DNA from: Paramyrothecium sp. XJ0827
Lineage: Eukaryota > Ascomycota > Sordariomycetes > Hypocreales > Stachybotryaceae
Length of the DNA: 64,000 nucleotides
Assembly: GCA_020881915.1 (NCBI GenBank)
Contig: JAJFPB010000011.1
Coordinates: forward strand, 1,054,001 to 1,118,000
Direction of reading: 5' to 3'
Position numbers and translations under genes: made by a program. The notes under the pieces were generated by a model. That model saw only the letters and a list, made by a program, of their open reading frames with translations. It searched no databases and had not been told where the DNA came from. Positions 27,175 to 38,520 of the stretch are shown in pieces. Within the stretch, counting starts at the first letter, position 1, and each line of letters begins with the position of its first letter.

Positions 27175-29423
27175 CCCCTTGAGCGTCATAAGGTGCAGGG
27201 GATGTATCGTACTCCACACCACCCCTGTCCGTGATGTCAGTACATTGAGGAACAAGGAAATCCCTGTCCATAGAAATAGCTATGTAACCGATTATGACGA
27301 TGCTTCCACAATAGACAATGCTGCCGTTACTAGCTATCTGACGATGGAAGCAGACAACGATGCTGCCGCGGCCACAGTGGCCCCTGAGGAACGGATTCCT
27401 GTTACAACGGACCATAGCCGGCGCGAGCAACCTATTGATAACACATGCCGGCCGGACCACAAGCCAACAAGCCGTACAGGGTCACGTTTTGAACCCCTCG
27501 ACGTTCCATATCGACCCCTTAAGGCCCGGGACCTTCCAGAGACACCTTTAAAGCTATTCCAGCTTTTCCTACTCGAATCCCTAGTCAGTCAATGGGTCGA
27601 TTACACGAATAACTCTGCCAATGACCCCGAAGACGAGCCGGCCGATGGGAGCCGTCAGAGTCAGTGGTATGAGACATCTATTGCAGAGATATATATATGG
27701 ATAGGCATTGTGATATCAATGACTCTATATAAGGCTCCTCGAATTCAAGACTATTGGAAGGTCTCAGACGAAGGGCATTTTGTCCCTACCTTTCCATGGA
27801 TACGGTTTATGACATATAATAGATTTACGCTACTAAAAAGCCGGCTTCGAATTGACGATCTAGATACGGTCCACCATGGAATCCCTCGTCCGTACAACAA
27901 GGTCAATGAATGGGCCAACTATATCATGAAAGCTGCTATAGCTGCTGTTGAAGTTGGCAGCAATATTGATGTGGATGAGGGCATCATCGGCTTCGACGGA
28001 CGGTCCCGGCAGAAGGTAACGATCCCTAATAAACCAACGCCCACAGGGATCAAGGTCTGGATACTAGCTGCCCAAGGCTATATCTTACACTGGATTTGGC
28101 ATACGCCTGGGTCCAAATTTGGTCCTGTCGGAATTGAACAGCCACAGAAAAAGCCCCCTAAAAAACAGCCCTCAAACAAGCCGTCAGATGAGCCGTTGGA
28201 TGAGGGTTCTGACGATATGTCTGACGATATGTCTGACGATGCCTCTGATATCTCAGAGGGCCCGGCAGACGATGCCTTGGACGGCATTGACGAGGTCCTA
28301 GATGACGATAAGGCTCTGAACCCGACCCAAGCTGTCGTTGTTTTCCTAGTAAACAAGCTGCCCGCCAATATATATCATGTCTTTGTTGATAACCTCTTTT
28401 CATCGCCGCAGCTCTTCCGGCAGCTACGAGAGCTAGGCATTGGAGCCACAGGCACAGCCCGTACGAATAGTGGCATACATAGGGACCTTGTCAACGCCAA
28501 AAAAGACGATACTAAGGGCCGGAACCTATGGTCATGGGGGCATCTTATGCCAAACCTACATCTGATAATAAGGTCCGGATATCTAGAAGATCCTACTGAA
28601 TTTCCCTACTAATTACTAGATATCTAGGTCAACCAAATCGGCTGGAAGGACAATGCCTTAGTGTTGTTTTTTTTTACTACAGTTTACACCGGCCAAGAGA
28701 CCATCAATTGCATCCGCCGGCGGCCAACAACAACAAGGGGCTCGAGCCCGCTCAATCAAGCGGCTCTTTGGCAACGAGGCCATCTTGAAGCTAGATATCC
28801 CGTCTGTCGCAGCCGATTATAATAACTTGATGAATGCTGTGGATCGTAGTGATCATCTTCGGTCCAATAAGCATTTTAACCGTCGTCAGAGACGGGGTCC
28901 GGCTCGAGCTATTACCTGGTCTTTCCTCCTTGCTATAGCTCTGTCTAATAGCTTCCTTTTGCAACGAGACGGTCAACCAAGGTGGAAACGCCACAAGGCT
29001 CAAAGTCGGTTCCAACAAGCCTTAGTTGACGATATCTTCCGTACATACGGAAAAGACGGGACATCTAGACAACGATATCAAGCCGGCAATAGCTCGATCT
29101 CAACAGACGAACATACTTGGATTAATAGGAAGAAAAGAGCCTGCTGTCTAGCTTGTCAGGGCATTCATGACGCCCCTTTGGCCACATTAGATGCAAATAG
29201 CATCAATAGCCGAGCTGAGCGCCCTACGAAGAAAAGGAAACAAGGAACATGGACCCGCAACGGCTGTGACGTATGTAATGTAGCCATTTGTAACAAGGAT
29301 AAATGCTGGGACTTCTATCATAGGCAAAATTATTAGGTAGATTATGTACCTATATTTTAGAGCATTTTAATTGGTACAGATGCCTGTACGATACATCCCC
29401 TGCACCTTATGACGCTCAAGGGG
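27175..29423 (+). mobile_element. piggyBac-like transposon A
   Basis: A 2,249-bp element with perfect 38-bp inverted ends (27175-27212, 29386-29423) starting CCCCTTGAGCGTCATAAGG, with AT on both outer sides. Encodes a DDE_Tnp_1_7 transposase on the plus strand. The left flank is copia sequence and the right flank is hAT transposase sequence, so the two flanks were never one continuous target. Confidence 0.87.
27344..29336 (+). pseudogene. piggyBac-like (DDE_Tnp_1_7) transposase A, frameshifted
   Basis: Starts at the first Met inside the element (MEADNDAAAATVAPEERIPV); the open frame extends upstream into copia sequence and that part is not genuine. Conserved segments: TPLKLFQLFLLESLV, GSNIDVDEGIIGFDGRSR, KPTPTGIKVWILA, FVDNLFSSPQLFRQLRELG. 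An acidic insert with repeated SDD units lies near 28200. A frame change near 28538 leads to a GT-AG intron at about 28571-28627 (same position as in transposase C), then VNQIGWKDNALVLF. Another frame change precedes LDIPSVAADYNNLMNAVDR (28800). The C-terminus keeps a Cys-rich ribbon (CLACQG ... CDVCNVAICNKDKCW) ending at 29336. Confidence 0.88.
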
Positions 29424-29425
29424 AT

Positions 29426-29504
29426 CCCTCACCCACATGGCTATAATGGAGAAAGAATAGATCGATTGCGTGGCGAAGTTTCAGGGCTCTTTCAATCATG
29501 GCAT
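29426..29504 (-). pseudogene. Internal scrap of the hAT transposase gene
   Basis: Reads AMIERALKLRHAIDLFF on the minus strand, the segment that follows RWNSV in hAT transposases. It continues the hAT gene interrupted at 31649: removing the piggyBac-like element between them with one AT gives ...RWNSVYAMIERAL in frame. Confidence 0.8.
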
Positions 29505-29506
29505 AT

Positions 29507-31646
29507 CCCCTTGGCTGTGCGAAGGTGCAGGCCATGTATTGGACATGGATCTGCACCAATTAGAACGGGGAAAAAGATAGGTACTTCTATTTACTAGTAA
29601 TTCTGCCTATGATAAAAGTACCAGCACTCATCCTTGTTACAAAGGGCTACATCGCAATGGCTGCAACGCCATGGGGTAAAAGTACCCTTTGGCCGCTGCC
29701 GGGCCCGGAAATTGAGGGCATCACCATGTAGCTGTTCAAGGGGGCCACGGGCACGGCGTTTTCGCTGCCGTTGAGATGACTGTGACCGAGGGCCAATTTG
29801 AACGCCCAGACAGGCCAAGCAACGGGCCCTTTTGCTTGTTTTGACACGGTTATGCATGTGGAAGGGCGTAATTTCGTCCCCAGCACGAAAACGCTGTCTT
29901 GAAGTCCCTGTCTTGCCATATGTCTCAAAAATTTCATTAACTAGGGCCTCAAGGAAGCGGCTTTGGGCCACATATGGCTGCCAACTTGGCTGTCCTAGCC
30001 GTTGCAATAGGAAGCTGTTCGATAGGGCTATATTAAGGAGGAAATTCCACAATGCCTGGCCCGGCCCACGGCGTTGACGGTGGTTGCTGGCGATATTGGC
30101 CCTTAAATGGTCACCAATGTCTACGCCATTCATATTGTCGTTGTAGTTGGCCGCGATGGATGGTATTGTAAGCTCTAGTTGGCCGTTTGGACCAAATTTT
30201 CGCTTAATAGGGCCACTATACGGCTGTTGTGTTGTCGGGCGGCGTCGGATACGTTCGACAGTCTCGGTGCCTTCGTAAACGGTTGATAATAGCAAGACGA
30301 GGGCGTTATCTTTCCAGGCTATTTGATTGACCTTTAGGAGTCGTTAGCAGCTAGAAAATGTGTCCTTGATGTCTTTGAGTGCTATACTGACCTTGCCATC
30401 GTCTGTGGGCCATGACTCGAGCCGGCCCCAGTCCCATAGCTGTTGTCCGGCTCGATCCTTTGCTTTGAGGTCCACGAGACGCTTGTACAGCCCACAGTTG
30501 GTACGCGCCGTCCCTGTGGCCCCGTGGCCAAGGGCCCTTAGGGCCCGGAAGAGGTGGGGAGACGAGAAAAGGTTGTCTAGGAAGACATGGTGGCCCGGGG
30601 CCTCAAGACGGCGACAGAGGGCATAGACAACGCCTTGGGTTGGGTTCAGGGCCACCTCTTCGTTGTCTACATCCGGGTTCCTCCAGAATTGCTGCTCAAT
30701 GCCAATAGGCCCGAATTTGGCACCTGGAGAGTGCCATATATCCACTGTAATATATATCCTAGGGCGCCTAGCAGCCAGACCTTGAGCCCTGTGTCCGTCG
30801 GTTTCGTCTTTATCGTCAATTTATGCCTTGACCGTCCTTCAAACATAACCATACCTTCATCAACGGCGACAAAGGTGCCCACGTTGACGGCAGTTATAGC
30901 TGCTTCCATAATGACGTTGGCCCAGTCATTGACCTTGCAATAGGGGCCGGCACGCCCGAGTGTATTGACGAGCGGTCAAAGACACAGAGACGCCTTTTAA
31001 TAAGGAAAAACCGGTCAAAAGTCATGAATTTAATGATTGGATGGCTAGGGATATATCTGTCGGGCCCTGGGGCCCTCCAGAAGTCCTCCAACCTGTATTC
31101 CATGTGGGAAATCATATATATCCAAACTCCTATCCATATCCATAGCTCGGCCGCTGATGTTGCTATCCAATGACTTTGACGAGCCCCCTCATTGGCTGGG
31201 GCGTTGGCCGGGTTATTCGTATAGTCAGCCCACTGTTGGACAAGGGATTCGGGTAGAAATAGCTGGAATAGCTTCAATGGCGTTGGCGGCAGCGTTTTGA
31301 CGACGAAATCGCGCTCGGGGACATCCATTGCTTCAAAATGCGTCCCTGGACGCGTTGTGGGCTCGAAATTCGGTCTGTATGTGGCATCAGCAGCTTGTTC
31401 TCGCGTTGCATGGTCTGTCTGAACAGGAAGGCGTTCTCCGGCGGCTACAGTAGCAGCGGCAGCTTCTTCTGGGGCCTCCATTGCCCAGCCAGCTGCGACG
31501 GCGTTGTCGACGATGTGGGCAGCAGAAAAAACGGATACATAGCAAATTAGCTGTATGGCGATTTTCTTGTTGCTCAATGTACTGACACGTTGACAGGGGT
31601 GGGGTGGGGGGCGGGACCTTGGCTGCACCTTCGCACAGCCAAGGGG
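29507..31646 (-). mobile_element. piggyBac-like transposon B, inserted in a hAT gene
   Basis: A 2,140-bp element with inverted ends of about 24 bp starting CCCCTTGGCTGTGCGAAGG and AT on each side (29505-29506, 31647-31648). The AT is a true 2-bp target duplication because excision with one AT restores the hAT reading frame. Ends resemble those of the MITE at 11182-11437. Confidence 0.9.
29594..31481 (-). pseudogene. piggyBac-like transposase B, frameshifted
   Basis: Probable start at 31481 (MEAPEEAAAATVAAGERLPV), colinear with the start of transposase A. Segments: TPLKLFQLFLPESLVQQWAD, VAVDEGMVMFEGRSR, KPTDTGLKVWLLG, FLDNLFSSPHLFRALRALG, then an intron near 30300-30370 and STVYEGTETVERIRRRP, and a C-terminal Cys-rich ribbon (CLACLG ... 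CSHCDVALCNKDECW). Frame changes near 30900 and 30740 break the coding sequence; otherwise the protein is colinear with A and C. Confidence 0.87.
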
Positions 31647-31648
31647 AT

Positions 31649-33008
31649 ACAGAGTTCCAGCGGATGCCGCCATCGACCAGGACTCTAGTATAAAGATGTT
31701 CAATGCTGCCTTCTTCGTAAGCCTGCAAGATGTACTGTTTCAGCCGCTCCCGTCGCTGGTCGCTTCTGTTGATCCACACGCAGAAGTTGTGGAGCTTGCC
31801 GATGAAGCTCTGCTTCCTCCATATCTCAAACCGCTCGTCATCGGATGCGCCACGGAGCTGTTGCTCCAGCTTGCTAACGCCTTGTCCAAACAGTAGAGCT
31901 TTGACGATGAGGTTCAGCATATGGCCGACGCACCGAAGGCGATTTTCGCGTCTGATTGTCGGGTGCTGCTCTGCTAGCTCCAGAATGCATACGTCGTTGC
32001 TTCTAGCGTTGTCCATCATGAAGAAGCCCATGAGTGGTGAGATATCGTAGAAATCGAGGGTGGATGACAACACCTTGGCAATATTCTCGCCAGAATGAGG
32101 CCCCTTCAGAGGGGGAAGGTCCAGAAGAGCGGTTTGCAACTTATGCTTTTCATCCAAAAAGTGAGCAACAATGGCAAGATAGTTTGTCCCTTCTTCAGAT
32201 GTCCATGCATCCACCGAGATATGGACCTTGCTTTTGGCGGAATGGAGCTTTGCCCTTAGCCAAACGCGTCTCCCACCATCGCCAAGCCACTTCTCTTTGA
32301 CCCAACTGCTAAGAGTTGACGGGCTTTTGGGAAGGATCTTGTCAATGTCTTCGAGATAATTGGTAAAAATCTCATTCGTGCGCCGATGAGTCGCTTGACG
32401 AAATGTCAGGTCAAGGACAATGACCCAGTCAGTAAAATCGTCCTTGAATTTCAGGTCGTCGAACACCACGCGCCGGCTTCCGAGGTTGGCGTGAGGCTTG
32501 CTGTCCTCTTAGCTATGCTGAAAGGATCGGATCCTGTTGCTTTGTAACCAAATTCTTCCAGTCTGTGCTGCTGTTTAAGGTGGTAAATGATGCTGGTCGT
32601 GCTCTCACTGGCAAACAGCGCAGCATCATGACGGCCACTAATATGGCAATACTTGCACAGCCAATACTTGTTGTTCCCGTCCGTCGTAAGTTGAGCGCCG
32701 TGCCTGTAGATTGCTGAAGGCTGGGATTTGGAGTTGATGACGCGCTTATGAGGCTGACGGTATCGAATGGATGGTACTGGCTTCCTGTCGTAGCGGATTT
32801 TGTCCCAGTCGATAGGGAAAAGGCACTGAGAGGCGTCCGACATCCCTCTTTCGTCCGAAGGCGTCGAACGAGAGGTCTCATCATTAGTTCGAGTTGAGAC
32901 GGAGACAGGAGTGCTCGGCCGGGAGGGACCGAGCGCCTCAGAAGGAGTCCTAGGACGGGTGGCTTCTTCGAGCCTTCCATGAGACCTGAAGAATGGATGC
33001 GAAGACAT
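31649..33008 (-). pseudogene. hAT transposase, 5' two-thirds, cut by transposon B
   Basis: The N-terminal frame (32451-33008) has a BED-like finger (WLCKYCHISGRH ... IIYHLKQQHRLEEFG). The next frame (from 32469) has ISVDAWTSEEGTNYLAIVAH, GFFMMDNARSNDVCI, RCVGHMLNLIVKALLFG, IGKLHNFCVWI and ends GGIRWNSV where the piggyBac-like element begins. The change of frame near 32460 may be an unrecognised intron or an indel. A few codons continue at 29426-29504, and the C-terminal dimerisation part is absent. The region 33009-33260 is its 5' non-coding side; I could not locate a terminal repeat there. Confidence 0.85.
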
Positions 33009-33456
33009 ATTTAAGATGGTAGCATCACTAGGCCATATCTACAACCTTGGCTTTGCGGAAAGTTTGAGAAAAAGGAGATCCTTCAGGGTGCACTCATTTC
33101 AATCAAAGAATGGGCCAATCAGGGTGCGCCGCTGTTTATAGCGTGCCCTCTTAAGGTTAGACACCCTTGGCAGCTTACCCGATTCGGTAATTTGTCGAGT
33201 AACTTGAAGTTGACTCGAGTACGTCAAAAAGGCTTGCTTTTGGTTGGTCGGAGGAGTCCTTACTCGTGGGGCGCCCAATACAGAGGCGCCCGGGCGCGCA
33301 TTTAATTTTGCGCGCCCCCCAGCTGACTAATAATTGCGCGCCCCCTTCCACACGCAACCCTGCAGTTGTGAAGGGGGGCCCCCGCCATTGCCAACTACTT
33401 CCGCGATGGCTCAAGCAATATTTCCTGACGATGTTCTCCCGCCTGAGGGTGTATAC

Positions 33457-33597
33457 TGTTAAAATGAGCATATTATATTGATTAAAGAAGAAGAAAGGCT
33501 AGCGCTAACCAGCGGAAGCTATAGACAAGACATCCACATCCCAGCCACCAATGGATCGGAATAGCCATTGATCCGTCAAAAACAACGGATCTCAACA
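33457..33597 (-). repeat. copia 3' LTR (141 bp)
   Basis: Starts TGTTAAAATG and ends TCTCAACA on the plus strand; 5'-TG...CA-3' borders on both strands. Identical to the 5' LTR at 38521-38661. Confidence 0.93.
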
Positions 33598-33606
33598 CTC
33601 CCACTC
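33598..33606 (-). promoter_or_regulatory. copia polypurine tract
   Basis: On the coding (minus) strand GAGTGGGAG lies directly before the 3' LTR, the expected place for plus-strand DNA priming. Confidence 0.65.
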
Positions 33607-34338
33607 GAGCCATTGGTGCGAGATGTTTCTGCGTAACAGAGTGTGGCCTCATTAAAACCTCAAAAACACCTTCGTGGGTGAAAAACAGGAAAGAGCTTCT
33701 ATTACCACACCTGCGTTGGATTGCTCGGTCACTGGGGCCTTAGCACCCCAGATCCTCCAGATTATTTGATGTTTGATGTTTGAATGAAGCCTTGGATTCT
33801 TCGATCACTGGAGCCTTAACACCCCAGATCTCCCACTTCATCGCAGGTCTATATTTTTCCAAAATAAATATAGAGGACATTAATATTGTCATTTGTTGGT
33901 ATTTTCGACTACGATCGTCGAGGTATTTTGATTTCTTTGGCCGGATCCGATTGAGCAGGTTCCGTTGCATGTCTTGTAGGACTGTGGTTATTAAGGCTGA
34001 GGAAGCCAATCCAGCAGCGTTTGCTGTGTTTGTAGTTTTGTAGTTTTGTATCTCGATCGTGTTCGTTTGCCATGGGATTCTTTCCAATTGGCTCTTGTGT
34101 GGTACGTTCCTGAATGAAATGGCTCTGGTATGTACGTAATGAGCGCTCAGATACAGCTGAAGCTGTTGTAGGTTTGTTGTAGGAAGCCGAAGGGTTCCGA
34201 ACCGAGGACTTGTGGGTCACTTGGAGGCTCGATGATTGGGATAGACTGTTGGGCTCCCATTTTCTCCCACTTGGGGCATGATGGAAAGGGTAAAAGGCCG
34301 TATGAATTTGATATAATAGACTTTCGGCGCCGGGAGTG

Positions 34339-35169
34339 TCAGTTGGCTAGGTGTTCCCGGTCACCACCTTTTCTCATGACCCATATTTGCGTGACCAACA
34401 GTGAATCATGGATTGAGAGGCCCAGCGCGTTGCGAAACACGATAAAACGGTCTTTTGGAACGGGTTTCGTAAGTCCATCTGCAATTTGTTGCTCGGTTGG
34501 GACATATTGGAGCTCAACGTCTCCATCCGAGACTCGTTCTCGAACGTAATGCCATTGAAGGTCAATGTGCTTAGTCCTGGCGTGGAACAGTGGATTCTTG
34601 GCCATTGCAATTGCCCCTTGATTGTCCCCGTAGAGGATAGTTGTTTGAAGGTCTCCATGTTTGTATTGGGCCAGAAGTTCGCGCAGCAACCCTCGTAGCC
34701 AGATCGCTTCTTTGGTGCATTGTGTTTGCCCCATGTATTCCGCTTCGCAGGATGATAGTGCGACCGTTGGTTGTCGTTTGGAGCTCCAACTGATGGCGCC
34801 TGTACCGACATTGAAGACATAACCAGCCGTTGACCGTCTGGTGTCGTGGTCGCCAGCCCAGTCTGAGTCGGTGTACCCAACTAACGGTCTGAGTGGTCCG
34901 CTGAAAACGAGTTCCAAGTCGATCGTTCCTCGTAAGTACCTCATGATGCGCTTGACGGCTTGGACGTGCTCGTTGGTTGGGTTTCCCAGATATCGGCTGC
35001 AGAGAGAGACGGCAAATGCGATGTCTGGGCGAGTGCCAAGCATGGCGTACATAAGTGAACCAATTGCCTTTGCGTACCATAGTTTCGTCGTTTCAGACGC
35101 TTTGTATTCGTCTGGGACAGGTTGGAATTTAGACGTGCTTAGGGAGTTGTGACTGGCTTGCTCTCCCAC
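34339..35169 (-). pseudogene. copia Pol, RNase H part, frameshifted from RT
   Basis: Contains KLWYAKAIGSLMYAMLGTRP, VGYTDSDWAGDHDTRRST and VALSSCEAEYMGQTQ, the RNase H signatures of copia Pol (the Asp and Glu active-site positions are visible), and ends near VPTEQQIADGLTK. It is in a different frame from the reverse transcriptase piece; one base is missing near 35142 just after ESKPVTTP. The first Met of the frame is not a natural start. Confidence 0.87.
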
Positions 35170-36770
35170 ATGTCAAATTCCCGTAGGACCTTCTCGACAT
35201 ATGCTCGTTGGGAGAGGAAGATGGCCTTGTTGCGTCTGTCTCTCCGAACGGACATTCCCAGATAGTACTGACACGGACCAAGATCAGTCATTTCGAATTT
35301 CTTGCTCAAGGCGGCTTTGATTTGGCGGATTTCTTCCTTATCGGGACCAGCGATTAGGAGATCATCCACGTAGACGGCGATGTAGGTTGTGCCACGGATG
35401 AAAACGCCAACATCGGCGTTGAGTGGTTTGAAGCCGAGGGTTTCCAGAAAATCAGATAATGTCTGGTACCAGATTCGGGGAGATTGTTTAAGACCGTAGA
35501 GAGCCTTCCGCAGTCGGAAGACTTTGCCTGATTTGTCGTCGAAGCCCTGTGGCTGAGTGACGTAGATTTCTTCTTTAACACCACCGTAAAGGAAGGCAGT
35601 TTTGACATCCATTTGTTCTAGTTCAAGGTCCAGGGCCGCAGCGATAGCGAAGATCATTTTATAGCTCATCGGCTTGACCACGGAGGCAAACGTCTCGTGG
35701 TAGTCGATTCCCTCTTTTTGTTCGAAGCCTCTGACAACGAAGCGAGCTTTGAATCTGGTAATCTCGCCATCCTTTCCTCGCTTGAGCTTATATACCCATT
35801 TGCCTTGGAGAGTATGTTTTCCTGGAGGTAGGTTGACTGGTATGAAGGTGCCGTTTCTCGTTAAGGAGTCGATTTCGTCAATCATGGCATGCATCCATTG
35901 TTCGCTATGAGGCGAATTCATTGCTTCGGCAAAGGTTTCGGGTTCGGTCGGTTCGAGGTTGTTGGCGATCATGGCCAGATGAATGGCAATCATGGTGAAA
36001 CGCCATTGGTTTTGTTGAGCTTCTGGGTCTTGTTGAGCTAGGACTGTGTATCTCGATGGCATTTGTCCTCGGGTTTCCCGTACTGGAAAGCGTAGTTCGG
36101 AATGACGGTCGGTTGATTCCATTGGGACTTGGTGTTCATTGATTACACCGTCGGGGCTTTGTGTTCTTTCTGGAGTCCCCAGTTCCACATGGAAGCTCGG
36201 CTCGTCTTGGTTCGGTAGATAGGATTGGTTGAGGGCTGCCTGTATCTCTTCGTCTGTTCTGATGTTTTCGGTTAGGGGTATAGTTGGAAGAGATGGTGTG
36301 AGATCCATCCGTTTTGCGTTGGGTTCGTCAGTTGGTTGCTCGGATGCAATTCGTTTTCTCGGCAGGGATTCCTCATCGAACACGACGTTATTCGCAAAGA
36401 ATATTCTTCCATCATCGTCGACTAAGACGTAGTTTGTGCTCCCTTGATAGCCGAGGAGTCGGCAGGGGATTGTCTTGTCGTCCATCTTCTTCCGTTTGGC
36501 TGAAGGCATTTTTGCAAAGCCTCGGCTGCCGATAACTCGGAGATGGGAGAGGTCCGGCACTTCCTTGTGCCATGCTTCATAAGGTGTGATTTGACGACCC
36601 GAGGCTGGTGAGAGGTTTCGTATATATGCCATGGATTTGAGGACGTATGGCCAGAATTTCTTTTCCAGTCCTGAATGGATGAGAGTCGTTGTGAGTTTCT
36701 CGAGTAGGACACGGTTTGCTACTTCGGCCACCCCGTTTTGTTCGTGCTGTTCGGTAGCAGAGAAGATCAT
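35139..36770 (-). pseudogene. copia Pol, integrase C-terminus plus reverse transcriptase
   Basis: Opens with TEQHEQNGVAEVANRVLLEK, the end of the integrase core, so the earlier DDE residues and the protease are gone. GYQGSTNYVLVDDDGRIF is the integrase C-terminal domain. Reverse transcriptase follows: KGRWVYK-type region (QGKWVYKLKRGKDGEIT), QMDVKTAFLYGGVKEEIY, ALYGLKQSPRIWYQTL and the polymerase motif YVDDLLIAG (about 35360). The stop at 35139 comes from the frameshift before RNase H. Confidence 0.9.
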
Positions 36771-36775
36771 CTCAA

Positions 36776-37663
36776 TTATCTTGTTTTCGCAGTAGAGAGT
36801 GATTGTATCAGCTTGGTTTTCTCCCGTTCACTCCGAAGTGCTCGTTTTCTCCTGAACTCCTCAAGAAGGTCGGGGTGTAAGCCAAAACATCCGGCCTTGT
36901 TGTGACCTGGTTTGTTGCAGTGGTCGCATGTTTGAGTCACTCGGTCTTTGCGAAGACCACGTGTTCCAGCCAGCAGAGCTGTTTGTTGTATCTTGGTCTT
37001 TTCTCGTTGTTGAATGTTCATCTCCTCTTGCTCTGCTGCGGCAAGGGCGATTTCGAATGTGACGGCAGGTTTGGTTACTTCTCCGTTGGAGCCTCTTTCG
37101 GGCAGCAAGTTGTGGTTTTGGTAGAAAGCAGTGAGGAACACTTCGTATTCGGGGCCAAGTCCGGTTAGGAACTTATTGATGAATTGAGGCGTGCCGATTT
37201 TGCATGTCTCGTCTAGTTGCAAGAGTTCAGATTGAGCTTCTCGCAGCCGTTCCGCGAAGTTCATGACTCCCGAGCATTGGTCTAGGGTGAGGCTGTTGTA
37301 TCGTCGATCGAGTTCTTGGAAAACCGCGCTTCCCTTTGGTTTGAAGCGCTTCTCAAGCTCACTGAACATCTCCGTGACGGTCTCCTTGTCCTTTACATGC
37401 TCCCTGGCGTTGTATCCAAGTCGATTGAGGACGGCTCCGCACGCGCGTTCCTGCTTGGGGAGCCAGTTGTCGATCTTTTCAACGGTCGCGGCGCTGGTGC
37501 CGGTGGGTTTGTCCTTGTTTCGTTTGAACAAGTCTCCATAACCCGACATCGTGAGATGATCCTTCATTTCTCGGCTCCAGTTGATCCATCCCGCTGTTGA
37601 TTCTAGCTTCGGGATGTTGGCTAGGTTGCCAAGTGTTCCTGTCGATTCCTTCGAGGCCGACAT
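36776..37663 (-). CDS. copia Gag
   Basis: A 295-codon Gag with the UBN2/retrotrans_gag-type middle (WINWSREMKDHLTMSGYGDL, AERLREAQSELLQLD, FINKFLTGLGPEYEVFLTA) and one CCHC knuckle (CDHCNKPGHNKAGC, near 36910). It forms the particle that packages element RNA in the cytoplasm. The frame is intact, so Gag could still be made although protease and integrase are lost. The long leader between 37664 and 38520 has only a short Pro/Thr-rich open frame. Confidence 0.85.
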   Translation of the reverse strand: MSASKESTGTLGNLANIPKLESTAGWINWSREMKDHLTMSGYGDLFKRNKDKPTGTSAATVEKIDNWLPKQERACGAVLNRLGYNAREHVKDKETVTEMFSELEKRFKPKGSAVFQELDRRYNSLTLDQCSGVMNFAERLREAQSELLQLDETCKIGTPQFINKFLTGLGPEYEVFLTAFYQNHNLLPERGSNGEVTKPAVTFEIALAAAEQEEMNIQQREKTKIQQTALLAGTRGLRKDRVTQTCDHCNKPGHNKAGCFGLHPDLLEEFRRKRALRSEREKTKLIQSLSTAKTR

Positions 37664-38506
37664 GCTTGAGGATGGATTCCTTGATGGCTGGACGAGAGAA
37701 GGCGTGGGACGAGTGAAGGGCAGGTTCAGGTGAATCTTCCTCTTCTTCAGCCTAGCGATGTCCCTTGCGAGCGCGAGGCTGGAATGCTCGTTGTTGTCGA
37801 TGGTATCGGTAACGGATGAGTCGGAGCTCCCATTGGCTGTAACGTGGGTTTCTCCTGGTTCTGATGAGGCAATTGAGGTAACTTCAAGGCCCCAAATGTT
37901 GGTTGAACTTGCGTCTGAAAGCGAGTCGTCGGTGTCGGAGTGGGTTGCCCAGGACTCAAAACTTAGAAGGGAACCACTCGGAGATACAAGGCCTCAGAGG
38001 TCCTTTTCTAAGCGATGTGGAATCAACTAGAATAGCTGCTTTATCAGCCTGTAGCGATAGGTGGGGATATTCCTGTGGCAAATTCCTTCCTTTCCAGCAG
38101 CTTCCAATAGGTTCCTTTTTGCCACATATTCAACAAGATTAAACAACAGCATCCAGCAACAGAACATCCGTCAAGGTCAGCGACACGATGAGGAAAAATG
38201 TTGCTTGTGGAGGAAACAAAGGAAGCTCGGTTTCAAGAGGGTCGAGCTCTTAAATTATAGTCGTGTGAAGCCATCGTGAGGTCGAGTCTATGGCGAAAGT
38301 TTTGCGCAAGGATTTTAATCGAGAGGCTGGTGACGGGTGAGGCCGGGAAGTGTGCAAAACCCAGTGTTTGATTCCTAAATCACTATTCGGTTAAAATTTC
38401 GGGTAAGGTGTGGTGAGTATCTTTGTCGCAGTGGAAGGAGGCGATTAGACCTCGAGTTATAGTGGAAATCATGATTAGGAGGATACTCAGCTGTATGGTG
38501 GCTTTT

Positions 38507-38520
38507 CCGGGCTCATAACC
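38507..38520 (-). promoter_or_regulatory. copia primer-binding site (half-tRNA-iMet type)
   Basis: Immediately inside the 5' LTR the coding strand reads GGTTATGAGCCCGG. The complement, CCGGGCTCATAACC, is the anticodon stem-loop of initiator tRNA-Met (CAU anticodon). Drosophila copia is known to be primed by such an internal tRNA-iMet fragment, so this is the likely priming site. Confidence 0.75.

Noticed and set aside
26879..27343. N-terminal extension of the 577-codon frame of element A
   Set aside because: The first 155 codons are copia sequence and the element tip; the natural start is at 27344.
37747..37959. 70-codon Pro/Thr-rich frame upstream of copia Gag
   Set aside because: Low-complexity leader sequence, different context from Gag start, no support as a gene.
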